The notes under the pieces: model-generated
Database searches by the model: none
Told to the model about the DNA's origin: nothing
The model's input: the letters and a program-made list of their open reading frames with translations, nothing else
Made by a program: the position numbers and the translations under genes
In this document: piece after piece, positions 6,827 to 13,499 of the stretch
Numbering within the stretch: the stretch's first letter is position 1
Layout of the letters: each line of letters opens with the position of its first letter
Origin: Treponema sp.
Lineage (GTDB): Bacteria; Spirochaetota; Spirochaetia; Treponematales; Breznakiellaceae
Direction: 5' to 3'
Assembly (NCBI GenBank): GCA_020216655.1
Contig: JAIWNU010000147.1
Coordinates: 1-14,001 of the forward strand
DNA length: 14,001 nucleotides

Positions 6827-7388
6827 GATGGGCCATCCAGTATGGTTTACCAAGTTCCCAGCGAATCCGTATTGCCGCCGCGTCTTCACCGCCGGTATAG
6901 GTAAACGCACAATTCGCTACCGCTCCCTGGCGGAACCGGAAGGGGGGAAGATCACGCTGCAATTTTTGCGCAAGGCCCAGGGTTTTACTATCCGCATGAA
7001 GCGCGAGGATAAAGAGGGGAGAGGGGCCCTGATACGGAGCGAGCTTGCCGTAGGTATGTGCCGATGCAGCAAACAGGGTATCTGAAATCTGAGGTATTAA
7101 AGGAAAAGCGAGGGCTACAAGACCGCCGGGAAGGCTAAAAAGATCGAGCGTCCCTCCATCAATATAAGCTGCTTGCTCTTTGCTTTTCTCTCGGATAAGA
7201 CGGGCGAGGGCCTTGAGGTGATCTGGCTGTGCGGGCTCCTCTACCGGCGCTATGAATGCTAATGATGGCAGCAATTTTACGCCTCCCATTCCGGCGTGCC
7301 AGAGGCGGCGCTTTAGTTCCTGTATCGGCCCAAGGCTATCCCGGTGGGGTACCAGTACGAGCCAGCGGTGTATATTGTCAGAATTCAT
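6819..7388 (-). CDS. Uncharacterised protein, possible degenerate 2H-phosphoesterase / 2'-5' RNA ligase-like fold
   Basis: 189 residues from ATG 7388 (MNSDNIHRW); the Shine-Dalgarno is weak. I do not recognise the family with certainty. Size and layout recall the 2'-5' RNA ligase-like (2H) superfamily: a first half with LVLVPHRDS, a helix, then LLPSLAFIAPVEEP (39-52), and a second half with SPLFILALHADSKTLGLAQKL (123-143) followed by a strand at FRFRQGAVANCAFTY (150-164). In true 2H enzymes HxT/S triplets stand where this protein has SLA (42-44) and NCA (159-161), so both catalytic histidines would be missing. If the fold is right, the protein is a binding or structural relative rather than an enzyme. 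It starts the minus-strand pair with the DUF167 gene (8-base overlap). Its own promoter is at 7409-7437. Confidence 0.6.
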   Translation of the reverse strand: MNSDNIHRWLVLVPHRDSLGPIQELKRRLWHAGMGGVKLLPSLAFIAPVEEPAQPDHLKALARLIREKSKEQAAYIDGGTLDLFSLPGGLVALAFPLIPQISDTLFAASAHTYGKLAPYQGPSPLFILALHADSKTLGLAQKLQRDLPPFRFRQGAVANCAFTYTGGEDAAAIRIRWELGKPYWMAHHG

Positions 7389-7408
7389 ATTCTCAAAAAA
7401 GTGTAAGC

Positions 7409-7437
7409 ATGATACAGTTATTCTATATCGTTGTAAA
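7409..7437 (-). promoter_or_regulatory. Candidate promoter for the minus-strand 2H-like/DUF167 pair
   Basis: Read on the minus strand: TTTACA (7437-7432), 17-base spacer, TATCAT (7414-7409). Both boxes match the sigma-70 consensus well, and the start codon at 7388 lies about 14 bases after the expected transcript start. The divergent gene at 7452 must have its promoter in the same 63-base gap, where only a weak AT-rich -10 (TATATC 7424-7429) is visible. Confidence 0.55.
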
Positions 7438-7451
7438 GAAAGGAACGGAAC

Positions 7452-8231
7452 ATGAAACATAAGACCAAGCTCCTTGTGGACAGACTGGTAGGAACTATTT
7501 CGAGCTGGCCCACCATAGAATGTATTTCATTGAACGAGGCTGCAACGCCAAACACGCTGGATCCCTATTTTGCCCTGATTCTCGATGTGTATTACCGGGA
7601 CAAGGTCCCCGATGCTGCATCCCGCCAGGCAGCCTATGGGCAGGATGTGCTTGCCTTTGAAACTTCCAGCCATACCAACAAGGACCGCTTCCTTATAGGG
7701 GATTTTCCTGTCCGTATTGAATATAAGGATATTAAAAAGGTTGATGAATTGGTAACTATCGCCGACTCTCAGCTGGAACATCTATGGCTTATTAAGGATA
7801 TGGGCACCTATGGTTTTTACCGGCTGGCCCATGGAGACATTTTATACCAAAATTCAAGCTGGATTCAGGATATCCGGAGCAGGCTTAAGCACCTGAGCAG
7901 CGAATTCTGGAACCAGATGCGGGATGCTCATCAATCTAAAATGGAGCATTTCTTAAGCGACCTGGGGGCCGCCCTCATTCAGGGGGATAATTTCCACTAT
8001 CTTATTTCTTCTGCGGGTTTTATTAAAAACGCCTGCGAAGTGCTGTTCTGTATTAACCACCGGTTTGAGCCTTCCCACCGGGGTTTTTATGAACAGGTGA
8101 TTAAGCTCCCCGTGCTGCCCGACGAATTTGCGGGCCGTTTCGAAAGTTTTTTGGCCAACGACAGTGAAATGACGGCGGAACGGAAATACTCCCTGGCCCA
8201 GCTAATTGCAAGAAGCATTATTGCCCTTTAA
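7452..8231 (+). CDS. Conserved hypothetical protein, possibly nucleotidyltransferase-like
   Basis: 259 residues from ATG 7452, with AGGA (7441-7444) 7 bases upstream. No signal peptide or membrane segment, so it is cytoplasmic. I do not recognise the family firmly. The N-terminal ~100 residues are compatible with a divergent nucleotidyltransferase fold: conserved-looking acidic residues in NTLDPYFALILDVYYRD (D37, D45) and a later strand FPVRIEYKDI (E90, D93) could form the metal-binding triad. However, the usual GS motif is not evident. The C-terminal part is helical, with several His, Trp and Phe residues, like the all-helical substrate domains of such proteins. The HExxH lipoprotein gene follows after 12 bases, so they are probably co-transcribed. 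The functional guess is weak; the reading of this as a real gene is strong. Confidence 0.75.
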   Translation: MKHKTKLLVDRLVGTISSWPTIECISLNEAATPNTLDPYFALILDVYYRDKVPDAASRQAAYGQDVLAFETSSHTNKDRFLIGDFPVRIEYKDIKKVDELVTIADSQLEHLWLIKDMGTYGFYRLAHGDILYQNSSWIQDIRSRLKHLSSEFWNQMRDAHQSKMEHFLSDLGAALIQGDNFHYLISSAGFIKNACEVLFCINHRFEPSHRGFYEQVIKLPVLPDEFAGRFESFLANDSEMTAERKYSLAQLIARSIIAL

Positions 8232-8243
8232 GGCGGACGTATA

Positions 8244-9971
8244 ATGGGAAGACGCCATCAGCAGGCTTTCGTCTTTGTGTTTGGATTGGTTTTATTCTTA
8301 GTTTCCGCTTGCAGCGGCGCGGAAAGCGCTGATATTCGCTTTATAGACCAGGAAGGTAAGCCTTTGGTCTTGGAAACGTCTCAACGCGGGAAGTCCGGTC
8401 TTGTGCGGCCCGGAGACAGCCTGCTATATAAGCTAAAAAAGTCCCTGAATCCCGGTCCAAACTATGTCCTTGCGTTGACTTATAGGGTTGTACTAGATAG
8501 CCAGAAGGCTGCGGGCGGCCAAACTCCTGCGGCCCTCTTTTCGCTGCTTAAAGATCCCTCTAAAGCCGAAGCATCCCAGATTCGCTGGCAGCTCCCCCTA
8601 TCTGGGGTATTTCTGGGCGGCCCGGGCATGGCAGCTTCGCTTAAGGTAAAATATGCGATACCGATGGGATCTGAATCTTTTTCGGCCATACGGGTGGATT
8701 TTAAAAAGGCTCTTAAAAACGAAAATCCTGGTGTAAGTATCCAGCTTGAAAGTATGGCGCTGGAACCGCTGTGGTTCGGTTTTTATTTTAAGGATGGGAT
8801 CTTTTCCTGCTCTCCCTTTGTTTCCCGAACTGTGGGGCTTGTCAGTATCGACGTTCCTGATCAGTTTCGAGGAACGGGCCTGTGGAAGTTAGGTCTGAGC
8901 GCTGCAAGTCTTGCCTCACCAGTTTCGCTGCGGATCGGAAGCGCCGGTGCCGGAGGATTTTCTGTACAAGCTAAAACGGTGCCGTCCCTCATGGCGGGTT
9001 CTTTGCCCGAAATACCCTTTCCTTTCGTCGCTGCTGTCCAAGACCGTCTCGCTGAGGGGGCTGCCATAGTTTTGAGCCGCTTTAACCTGTCTCCCCTCCC
9101 AGAGAGTCCCATCCCGGCTGATCCGGCGAGTATTTTAGATTACCGGCAGGAGCTTTGGCGGCACAAGGATTATGAGGTGTTTCAGTGGGACCGCTTCCCG
9201 AGCATTCTTATTTTTGATACCCGGTCTTACGAAGTACAGGACAGGCTTTTTAAGCGCCTTGCTTTTTATGTAGAGAAGGCGGGTTTCCGGGGCCGCCTTG
9301 CCCAGGACGGGGAGATCGCCTCCCTCCATGGGTGGAATGCCCATGATTACCGGAGCAGTGACCTGGCAGATTTTTTTACTACCGCCGAAAAGACTCGCTT
9401 CCCGCTTAACCGTGAAGAACAGGATCTTCGGGAGATACTGTTAGCCCACGGGATTATTAAGGCCGGATCCGATGGAAACCTCAGGGTGTATACCGCAGGG
9501 GAGGGGGCCATTATTTCCATTTCACGGGAATCGGCAGATTATCTGCGCCGGCTTTTTATGGTCCATGAGGCCTTTCACGGGCTCTTTTTTATAGACCCCG
9601 ATTTTCAGGCCTTTGCGCTTGAACGGTGGACCCATCTTGATCCGGTAGCTAAAAAGTTTTTGGTCGCCTATTTCAGAAACCGAGGCTATGATACGGCAGA
9701 CGCTTACCTCATGAAAAACGAGCTCATGGCCTACTGTCTCCAGCAGGGGGTCGCCGGGGCTGCCCAATATTTTGGAAAAACCCTGCCGGAACGGCTTGCC
9801 GAATATCCCCAATACCTCCAGAGTATGCCCGAGAAGGATGCTGCATCCGGCACATGGCCGGCCCTGGCTGCTCTTTTTACCGCCGAGGCAAAAGCTTTTT
9901 CCGACTATGTTTCCAAGCGCTGGGGGCTCGAAGCGGGCCGAGTCTGGAGTATTACGAAACGGTCCCTCTAG
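8244..9971 (+). CDS. Large lipoprotein with an HExxH metallopeptidase signature
   Basis: 575 residues from ATG 8244, with AAGGCGG just upstream (8230-8236). The signal peptide has N-region MGRRHQQ, a hydrophobic core and lipobox VSAC with lipidated C23, so the protein is anchored in a membrane facing the periplasm or surface. Residues ~30-290 look like a beta-rich region. The C-terminal part has MVHEAFHGLFF, giving H441, E442 and H445, the zinc-binding and catalytic residues of HExxH peptidases. It then has KNELMAYCLQQ, whose E493 is a good candidate for the third zinc ligand of a gluzincin. The 47-residue gap from H445 to E493 is longer than in thermolysin (about 20) but within what some gluzincin families allow. 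I cannot name a described family. The gene follows the possible nucleotidyltransferase gene by 12 bases. The substrate may be cell-wall or envelope protein, which is inference. Confidence 0.8.
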   Translation: MGRRHQQAFVFVFGLVLFLVSACSGAESADIRFIDQEGKPLVLETSQRGKSGLVRPGDSLLYKLKKSLNPGPNYVLALTYRVVLDSQKAAGGQTPAALFSLLKDPSKAEASQIRWQLPLSGVFLGGPGMAASLKVKYAIPMGSESFSAIRVDFKKALKNENPGVSIQLESMALEPLWFGFYFKDGIFSCSPFVSRTVGLVSIDVPDQFRGTGLWKLGLSAASLASPVSLRIGSAGAGGFSVQAKTVPSLMAGSLPEIPFPFVAAVQDRLAEGAAIVLSRFNLSPLPESPIPADPASILDYRQELWRHKDYEVFQWDRFPSILIFDTRSYEVQDRLFKRLAFYVEKAGFRGRLAQDGEIASLHGWNAHDYRSSDLADFFTTAEKTRFPLNREEQDLREILLAHGIIKAGSDGNLRVYTAGEGAIISISRESADYLRRLFMVHEAFHGLFFIDPDFQAFALERWTHLDPVAKKFLVAYFRNRGYDTADAYLMKNELMAYCLQQGVAGAAQYFGKTLPERLAEYPQYLQSMPEKDAASGTWPALAALFTAEAKAFSDYVSKRWGLEAGRVWSITKRSL

Positions 9972-9984
9972 GGTCCTGAGGCCT

Positions 9985-10080
9985 ACCGTGTAAAACTTAG
10001 CGGCTCCGAAAGGAATACCATGCAAAACTTAGCGGCTCTGAGAGGATTCCCGTACAAAACTTCACGGCGCCGGTCAGGGG
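9985..10080. repeat. Three tandem 32-bp repeats between convergent genes
   Basis: Units 9985-10016, 10017-10048 and 10049-10080 have the same length with no spacer. Units 1 and 2 share the block AAAACTTAGCGGCTC-GA-AGGA and differ at few positions. Unit 3 keeps the CCGTACAAAACTT core but diverges after CGGC. The array fills nearly the whole gap between the stop of the HExxH lipoprotein and the stop of the metallo-beta-lactamase-fold gene. In each unit the AAAACTT core is flanked by CCGTG/CCATG and by CGGC/CGGCG, giving a weak inverted repeat. Confidence 0.8.
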
Positions 10081-10082
10081 CC

Positions 10083-10790
10083 TTATAGAAATTCTTTAAT
10101 AAAGGCCAGGGTCTTACCGGCAGCGGTGCTCGGTTTTTGCTCAAAGCCCGTGTTAAACCGCCGTTCTGCTTCCAAGGTGGAAGGCGGTCCGTGGCCGGGC
10201 AGCACCACATAGTCCCCTGGCAGGGACAGTATTTTGCTGCGGAGGGCGCTCACCTCTAATGACGCTCCGTAGGAACTGTTGGTGCTGCCGATAAGACCGG
10301 CTGTCATGGCGTCCCCGGTGAACAGCACATGAGATACCTTATAAACCGCTGAATCGGCGGAGTGTCCGGGAACGGAGAATACTTCTACCGTGAATGGTCC
10401 GAGGGGGAAAACATCTCCATCCTTAATCATAACTGTTTTATGTTCACAGACTTCGTGGTTAAGGGCATATATAGGCACATCATAGATTTTTTTTAAGGTC
10501 CGCAGTCCATGAACATGGTTCTGATGATCATGGGTAATCAGTACTCCCCGCAGGGCATATTCGTTTCGCTCAAGAAAATCAATAATCTTTTCATCCATGC
10601 AGCCTGGATCCACAATAATGGCTTCCTTGAGCTCAAAAGAAGGTCCATAATGCTCATCCGACGCGTTCCCGCTGGGTGATAGGTCTACATCCAGCGGAAG
10701 TATATTTGTTTTATAAGCCCCGGATCCTTCGGTTCCTATTATGTAACAATTGGAAAAACCATACAGACAGTAGTGAAAGTATACCTTCAT
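10083..10790 (-). CDS. Metallo-beta-lactamase-fold hydrolase with an altered metal motif
   Basis: 235 residues from ATG 10790, chosen because GGAG sits 7 bases upstream in the end of the preceding gene and because the fold starts with VYFHYCLYGFSNCYII. It is glyoxalase-II-like in size. Expected metal ligands are mostly present: H87 and H89, H92, H143 in VPGHSADSAVY, D160 in LFTGDAM and H200 in VLPGHGPP. The canonical HxHxDH motif, however, reads HDHQNH: position 91 is Asn where Asp normally binds the second metal. Residues 30-58 are an inserted, charged loop after the first strand. The fold hydrolyses thioesters, phosphodiesters or lactones; the substrate here cannot be told. It is translationally coupled to the pentapeptide-repeat gene, whose stop lies 1 base upstream. 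Confidence 0.88.
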   Translation of the reverse strand: MKVYFHYCLYGFSNCYIIGTEGSGAYKTNILPLDVDLSPSGNASDEHYGPSFELKEAIIVDPGCMDEKIIDFLERNEYALRGVLITHDHQNHVHGLRTLKKIYDVPIYALNHEVCEHKTVMIKDGDVFPLGPFTVEVFSVPGHSADSAVYKVSHVLFTGDAMTAGLIGSTNSSYGASLEVSALRSKILSLPGDYVVLPGHGPPSTLEAERRFNTGFEQKPSTAAGKTLAFIKEFL

Positions 10791-10791
10791 G

Positions 10792-11379
10792 TTATGGCTC
10801 CATTTCAAAAATCGCTTCCGCCGTGTTGGATGACTTAAAAAAAACCTGTTCCTGCTTGCTTGCAATAAAAAAGGTTTTTTTTACGTTGCAGTCGATAAAA
10901 TCGGAGGCTTGAATCTTTGTATTGATAAAACGGCTATTGTACAGATTTGAATCGTTAAAAGTTGATTCTTTAATATGGGAGCCTGAAAAATTGTCGTGAA
11001 CCAGTTCAGAGCCTTCAAAGGTACAATCCTGGAAGGTACAGCCCGCAAAGGATGTAAATTGAATATCGGTTTTAGAAAAATCACATTCATAAAACTGGGA
11101 AAAATCGAAAAAGTTCATCCTGAAAAAAGATTTGGTAAAAACACAGAGGGTAAAAGTACAGCCGCTGAAATTGCAGCCGAAATATCGCCGATGCGAAAAA
11201 TCAATGCTTGAAAAATGGAGACCGCTGCATACCAGGTCCTTAACGCTGGTCTGGCTTTGAATATATTGAATAAGCCGGCCGGCCTCTAAATCTGCGTTAG
11301 CGCTGTGCTGGGCGCAGGTCTTTGCTCCCGATAAGCTCGGTTTTCCGCAGCCTGCGGCGCAGGGATACAGGGTAAACAT
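10792..11379 (-). CDS. Pentapeptide-repeat protein with an N-terminal cysteine/histidine knuckle
   Basis: 195 residues from ATG 11379. A second ATG at 11391 would add 4 residues but lies inside the best -10 box. Residues 7-25 read C7-x3-C11-x10-C22-x2-H25, a likely single zinc site. From about residue 52 the protein is a near-perfect pentapeptide repeat: the central residue of every fifth position is Phe, or Leu/Ile/Val/Tyr, at 56, 61, 66, 71 and on in step to 171, about 24 repeats. Typical units are GCNFS, GCTFT, ECDFS, DCTFE and NDSNL. This predicts a right-handed quadrilateral beta-helix of about six turns. Some pentapeptide proteins mimic DNA and protect gyrase, but most have no known role. 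The metallo-beta-lactamase gene starts 1 base after its stop. Confidence 0.85.
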   Translation of the reverse strand: MFTLYPCAAGCGKPSLSGAKTCAQHSANADLEAGRLIQYIQSQTSVKDLVCSGLHFSSIDFSHRRYFGCNFSGCTFTLCVFTKSFFRMNFFDFSQFYECDFSKTDIQFTSFAGCTFQDCTFEGSELVHDNFSGSHIKESTFNDSNLYNSRFINTKIQASDFIDCNVKKTFFIASKQEQVFFKSSNTAEAIFEMEP

Positions 11380-11386
11380 GAAAACA

Positions 11387-11415
11387 ATCATAGGATTTCA
11401 TCCGCTCTCTTGCAA
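11387..11415 (-). promoter_or_regulatory. Candidate promoter of the pentapeptide/metallo-beta-lactamase pair
   Basis: On the minus strand: TTGCAA (11415-11410), 17-base spacer, TATGAT (11392-11387). The ATG at 11379 is only 7 bases after the -10 box, so the transcript should start on or next to the start codon. No Shine-Dalgarno is visible, which agrees with a leaderless or near-leaderless mRNA. Confidence 0.5.
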
Positions 11416-11424
11416 GGCCCTTGC
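11412..11424. promoter_or_regulatory. 13-bp palindrome between divergent promoters, possible operator
   Basis: GCAAGG-C-CCTTGC at 11412-11424 is a perfect 6-bp inverted repeat with one central base. It overlaps the -35 boxes of both candidate divergent promoters (minus strand 11410-11415, plus strand 11421-11426), where a dimeric regulator could block both. A hairpin of this length without a T-run is not a terminator. Confidence 0.4.
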
Positions 11425-11449
11425 GCCATTATTCAACGAAAGGTATTAT
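11421..11449 (+). promoter_or_regulatory. Candidate promoter of the zinc-ribbon-murI-rsgA-mutS2 cluster
   Basis: TTGCGC (11421-11426), 17-base spacer, TATTAT (11444-11449). The -10 is good and the -35 is weak. ATG 11456 lies 6 bases after the -10, so a transcript from here would be nearly leaderless. The GAAAGG at 11438-11443 would not be in that mRNA, so an earlier promoter remains possible. Confidence 0.35.
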
Positions 11450-11455
11450 TGCTTT

Positions 11456-11749
11456 ATGTGCTGGTATTGCGGAAGCCCCATCCTGGAAACCGAACCAATA
11501 GGCCGATCCCTGCGCTGTGCAGACTGCGGCAAGGATCTGCGGTGCTGTAAAAATTGCAAATTTTACCTGGCGGGTGCCCGATCCGATTGCACCGAGCCCA
11601 ATGCAGAAGTGCCCTCGGACAAGGAAAGGGGAAATTTTTGCGATTGGTTCCAGGTAAATCCAAAACTCAAAGTAAAAACTGAAGGAGAAAAGGCCCAGCG
11701 CTCTGCCCAGGAGCAGGCAAAATCCGCCTTTGATGCCTTATTTTCATGA
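11456..11749 (+). CDS. Small cysteine-rich zinc-ribbon protein, function unknown
   Basis: 97 residues from ATG 11456 (MCWYCGSPIL). An upstream in-frame ATG at 11378 would run into the divergent gene, and its extra residues do not look like the family. Cysteines pair as C2-x2-C5 and C21-x2-C24, a rubredoxin/zinc-ribbon layout. A second cluster, RCCKNCKFYLAGARSDC with C30, C31, C34 and C45, precedes DKERGNFCDWF with C62. The blocks CCKNCKFY and DKER-NFCDWF recall a small conserved family of unknown function that I believe also occurs in other spirochaetes and proteobacteria; I cannot check this here. The last 30 residues are charged and probably helical. It overlaps murI by 4 bases (ATGA), so it heads the murI-rsgA-mutS2 cluster. 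Confidence 0.85.
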   Translation: MCWYCGSPILETEPIGRSLRCADCGKDLRCCKNCKFYLAGARSDCTEPNAEVPSDKERGNFCDWFQVNPKLKVKTEGEKAQRSAQEQAKSAFDALFS

Positions 11750-12561
11750 AACAGAAACCGGTTATTTTTCTTGACTCAGGCGTAGGGGGCTTGCCCTACT
11801 GTGAGCATTTTTATAAGTTGGCGCCTCATATCCCACGAATCTATATCGCTGACCGGGCAAATTTTCCATATGGACCAAAGTCCAGAGAAGAACTGGGAAG
11901 ACTGCTCAAGCAGCTTGTGGCCCGGGCCCTGGAACGGTGGGAAGCCCCGGTAGTGGTCATTGCCTGCAATACCGCGACTATTTCTGCCATTGATGTGCTG
12001 AGAGCCGCTTTCCCGGAAGTCTCCTTTGTAGGCACCGTTCCGGCGGTAAAACCGGCGGTATTGGCTAGCCAAGAAGGCCGTATCGGCGTTATTGCTACCG
12101 AACGCACCATAAGCGAACCGTATATCTACGATTTGGCGCGCCGGTTTAATCCTCAGATCGAAGTAATCGGCCGTGCAGCACCTGAACTGGTGTCCTTTGT
12201 GGAACATGACCTTTTAACCGCAAACCGGGAAGAGCGGCTCCGCATGGTAAGGCCTGCGGTTGAATGGTTTAGACAGCGCCGGGTAGATGGTATCGTATTG
12301 GGCTGCACCCATTTTTTATTTTTGCTTGATGAATTTCAAGCTCTGGCCGCACCTGATATTACCATATTCCATTCTGTGGAGGGAGTCGCCCGCCGGGTCT
12401 TGCAGCTTCTTGAAACCCGCGGTCTTTTAACGAATGCTCCGGAAACTACAGGCTGCCAAACCGAAAGCGGCATCATTGCTGTAACCGGCACCGGTGCTGT
12501 CTCGGAATCCTGGCAAGCCTTGAGCAAAACCTATGGACTTGCCCTTGAGGTATGGGAATGA
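11746..12561 (+). CDS. murI: Glutamate racemase
   Basis: 271 residues, the normal length. The enzyme interconverts L- and D-glutamate without cofactor, and D-Glu is the second residue of the peptidoglycan stem peptide. Sequence marks: FLDSGVGGLP with D10 and S11 for substrate binding, NFPYGPKS at 39-46, the first catalytic cysteine C74 in ACNTAT, and the second catalytic cysteine C187 in LGCTHF. All are intact, so it should be active in the cytoplasm. The start ATG overlaps the stop of the zinc-ribbon gene (11746-11749), and its own TGA overlaps the likely rsgA start by 4 bases, so translation is coupled along the cluster. No separate promoter is visible. Confidence 0.95.
   Translation: MKQKPVIFLDSGVGGLPYCEHFYKLAPHIPRIYIADRANFPYGPKSREELGRLLKQLVARALERWEAPVVVIACNTATISAIDVLRAAFPEVSFVGTVPAVKPAVLASQEGRIGVIATERTISEPYIYDLARRFNPQIEVIGRAAPELVSFVEHDLLTANREERLRMVRPAVEWFRQRRVDGIVLGCTHFLFLLDEFQALAAPDITIFHSVEGVARRVLQLLETRGLLTNAPETTGCQTESGIIAVTGTGAVSESWQALSKTYGLALEVWE
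12547..12550 (+). promoter_or_regulatory. Shine-Dalgarno that sets the rsgA start
   Basis: GAGG at 12547-12550 lies 1 base before ATG 12552 but 7 bases before ATG 12558. The spacing, and the ATGA overlap with the murI stop, favour 12558 as the true start. Confidence 0.6.
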
Positions 12562-13499
12562 CAGGACTCATCGTACGGGGATCAAACAATATTTTTTATG
12601 TACGACCCGATACAGATCCATGCGCGGGTAATGAAGAAATTGAATGCCGCATTAAAGGAAAGGTTCTCAAAGGCGTAGAAGGCTACTACAATCCCCTCGC
12701 TCCGGGGGACAGGGTCCATATCGAGCTGGATCCTCTGCATCCCGGCAAGGGCCTGGTGACCGAACTGGTGGAACGTAAAAATGCCTTTACCCGATTTAAC
12801 CAAAAAGGCATGGCCCCCCAGCTGCTGGCGGCTAATGTAGATCTGGTTTTCTGCCTTACAACCCCTGCGTCTCCTCCCTTCCGCCCCCGTTTTTTGGATC
12901 GGGTCCTTGTGCAGGCCGAACGATCCCAGATCCCCGCAGCCATTGTGGTGAATAAGTGGGACCTCCACGACGGAGACTATGATGTGGATGAACGGCTCGA
13001 AGACTACCGGCGCATCGGGTATCGGCTCCTCACGGTTTCTGCGGTCACGGGGGCCGGCCTTGAAGAGCTTGCAGACCTTATAAAAGGCAGGACCGTAGTG
13101 CTTGTAGGCCAATCCGGGGTGGGTAAGTCTAGTCTCATAAACCGCCTGGCTCCCCATGCGGGACTTAAGGTCGGAGATCTCTGCGAGAAGTATGAGCGGG
13201 GCAGTCATACCACCACCATGTCCCGTCTCATTGAGCTTGGAGGCCCTTCTGGTTCAGGCCGTATCATCGACACACCGGGGGTCCGCAGGCTCATGCCCGA
13301 TGGGGTGCAGCCCGGTGATTTGGCCCTTTATTTTCGGGAATTTGCTCCCCTGGTCGGACAATGTACCTATGGACTGTCCTGTTCCCACCGCATTGAACCG
13401 GGGTGCAAGGTTATGGAAGCGGTGGCCGCAGGGGTCATTCATGAAGACCGTTACGAAAGTTATCTGCGGCTTAAAGAAGAATTAGAAGAGTTATATTGA
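12558..13499 (+). CDS. rsgA: Ribosome small subunit-dependent GTPase RsgA
   Basis: 313 residues from ATG 12558; ATG 12552 would add two residues but has no usable ribosome-binding spacing. RsgA binds late 30S particles and uses GTP hydrolysis to check the decoding centre and release RbfA. The N-terminal OB-fold holds GVEGYYNPLAPGDRVHIE. The GTPase is circularly permuted as in the family: G4 NKWD at 132-135 comes before G1 GQSGVGKSS at 184-192, with the G2 segment near SHTTTMSRL and G3 DTPG at 238-241. The C-terminal zinc site is C269, C275, H277 and C283 (QCTYGLSCSHRIEPGC). All motifs are complete. The TGA overlaps the mutS2 ATG by one base. Its position after murI is probably a spirochaete-specific arrangement. 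Confidence 0.95.
   Translation: MTGLIVRGSNNIFYVRPDTDPCAGNEEIECRIKGKVLKGVEGYYNPLAPGDRVHIELDPLHPGKGLVTELVERKNAFTRFNQKGMAPQLLAANVDLVFCLTTPASPPFRPRFLDRVLVQAERSQIPAAIVVNKWDLHDGDYDVDERLEDYRRIGYRLLTVSAVTGAGLEELADLIKGRTVVLVGQSGVGKSSLINRLAPHAGLKVGDLCEKYERGSHTTTMSRLIELGGPSGSGRIIDTPGVRRLMPDGVQPGDLALYFREFAPLVGQCTYGLSCSHRIEPGCKVMEAVAAGVIHEDRYESYLRLKEELEELY

Noticed and set aside
9985..10080. CRISPR-like array
   Set aside because: The units are directly adjacent without unique spacers, there are only three, and no cas genes are present.
11378..11455. N-terminal extension of the zinc-ribbon gene from ATG 11378
   Set aside because: It would overlap the divergent gene and promoter region, lacks a Shine-Dalgarno, and ATG 11456 gives a compact protein beginning at the first CxxC.
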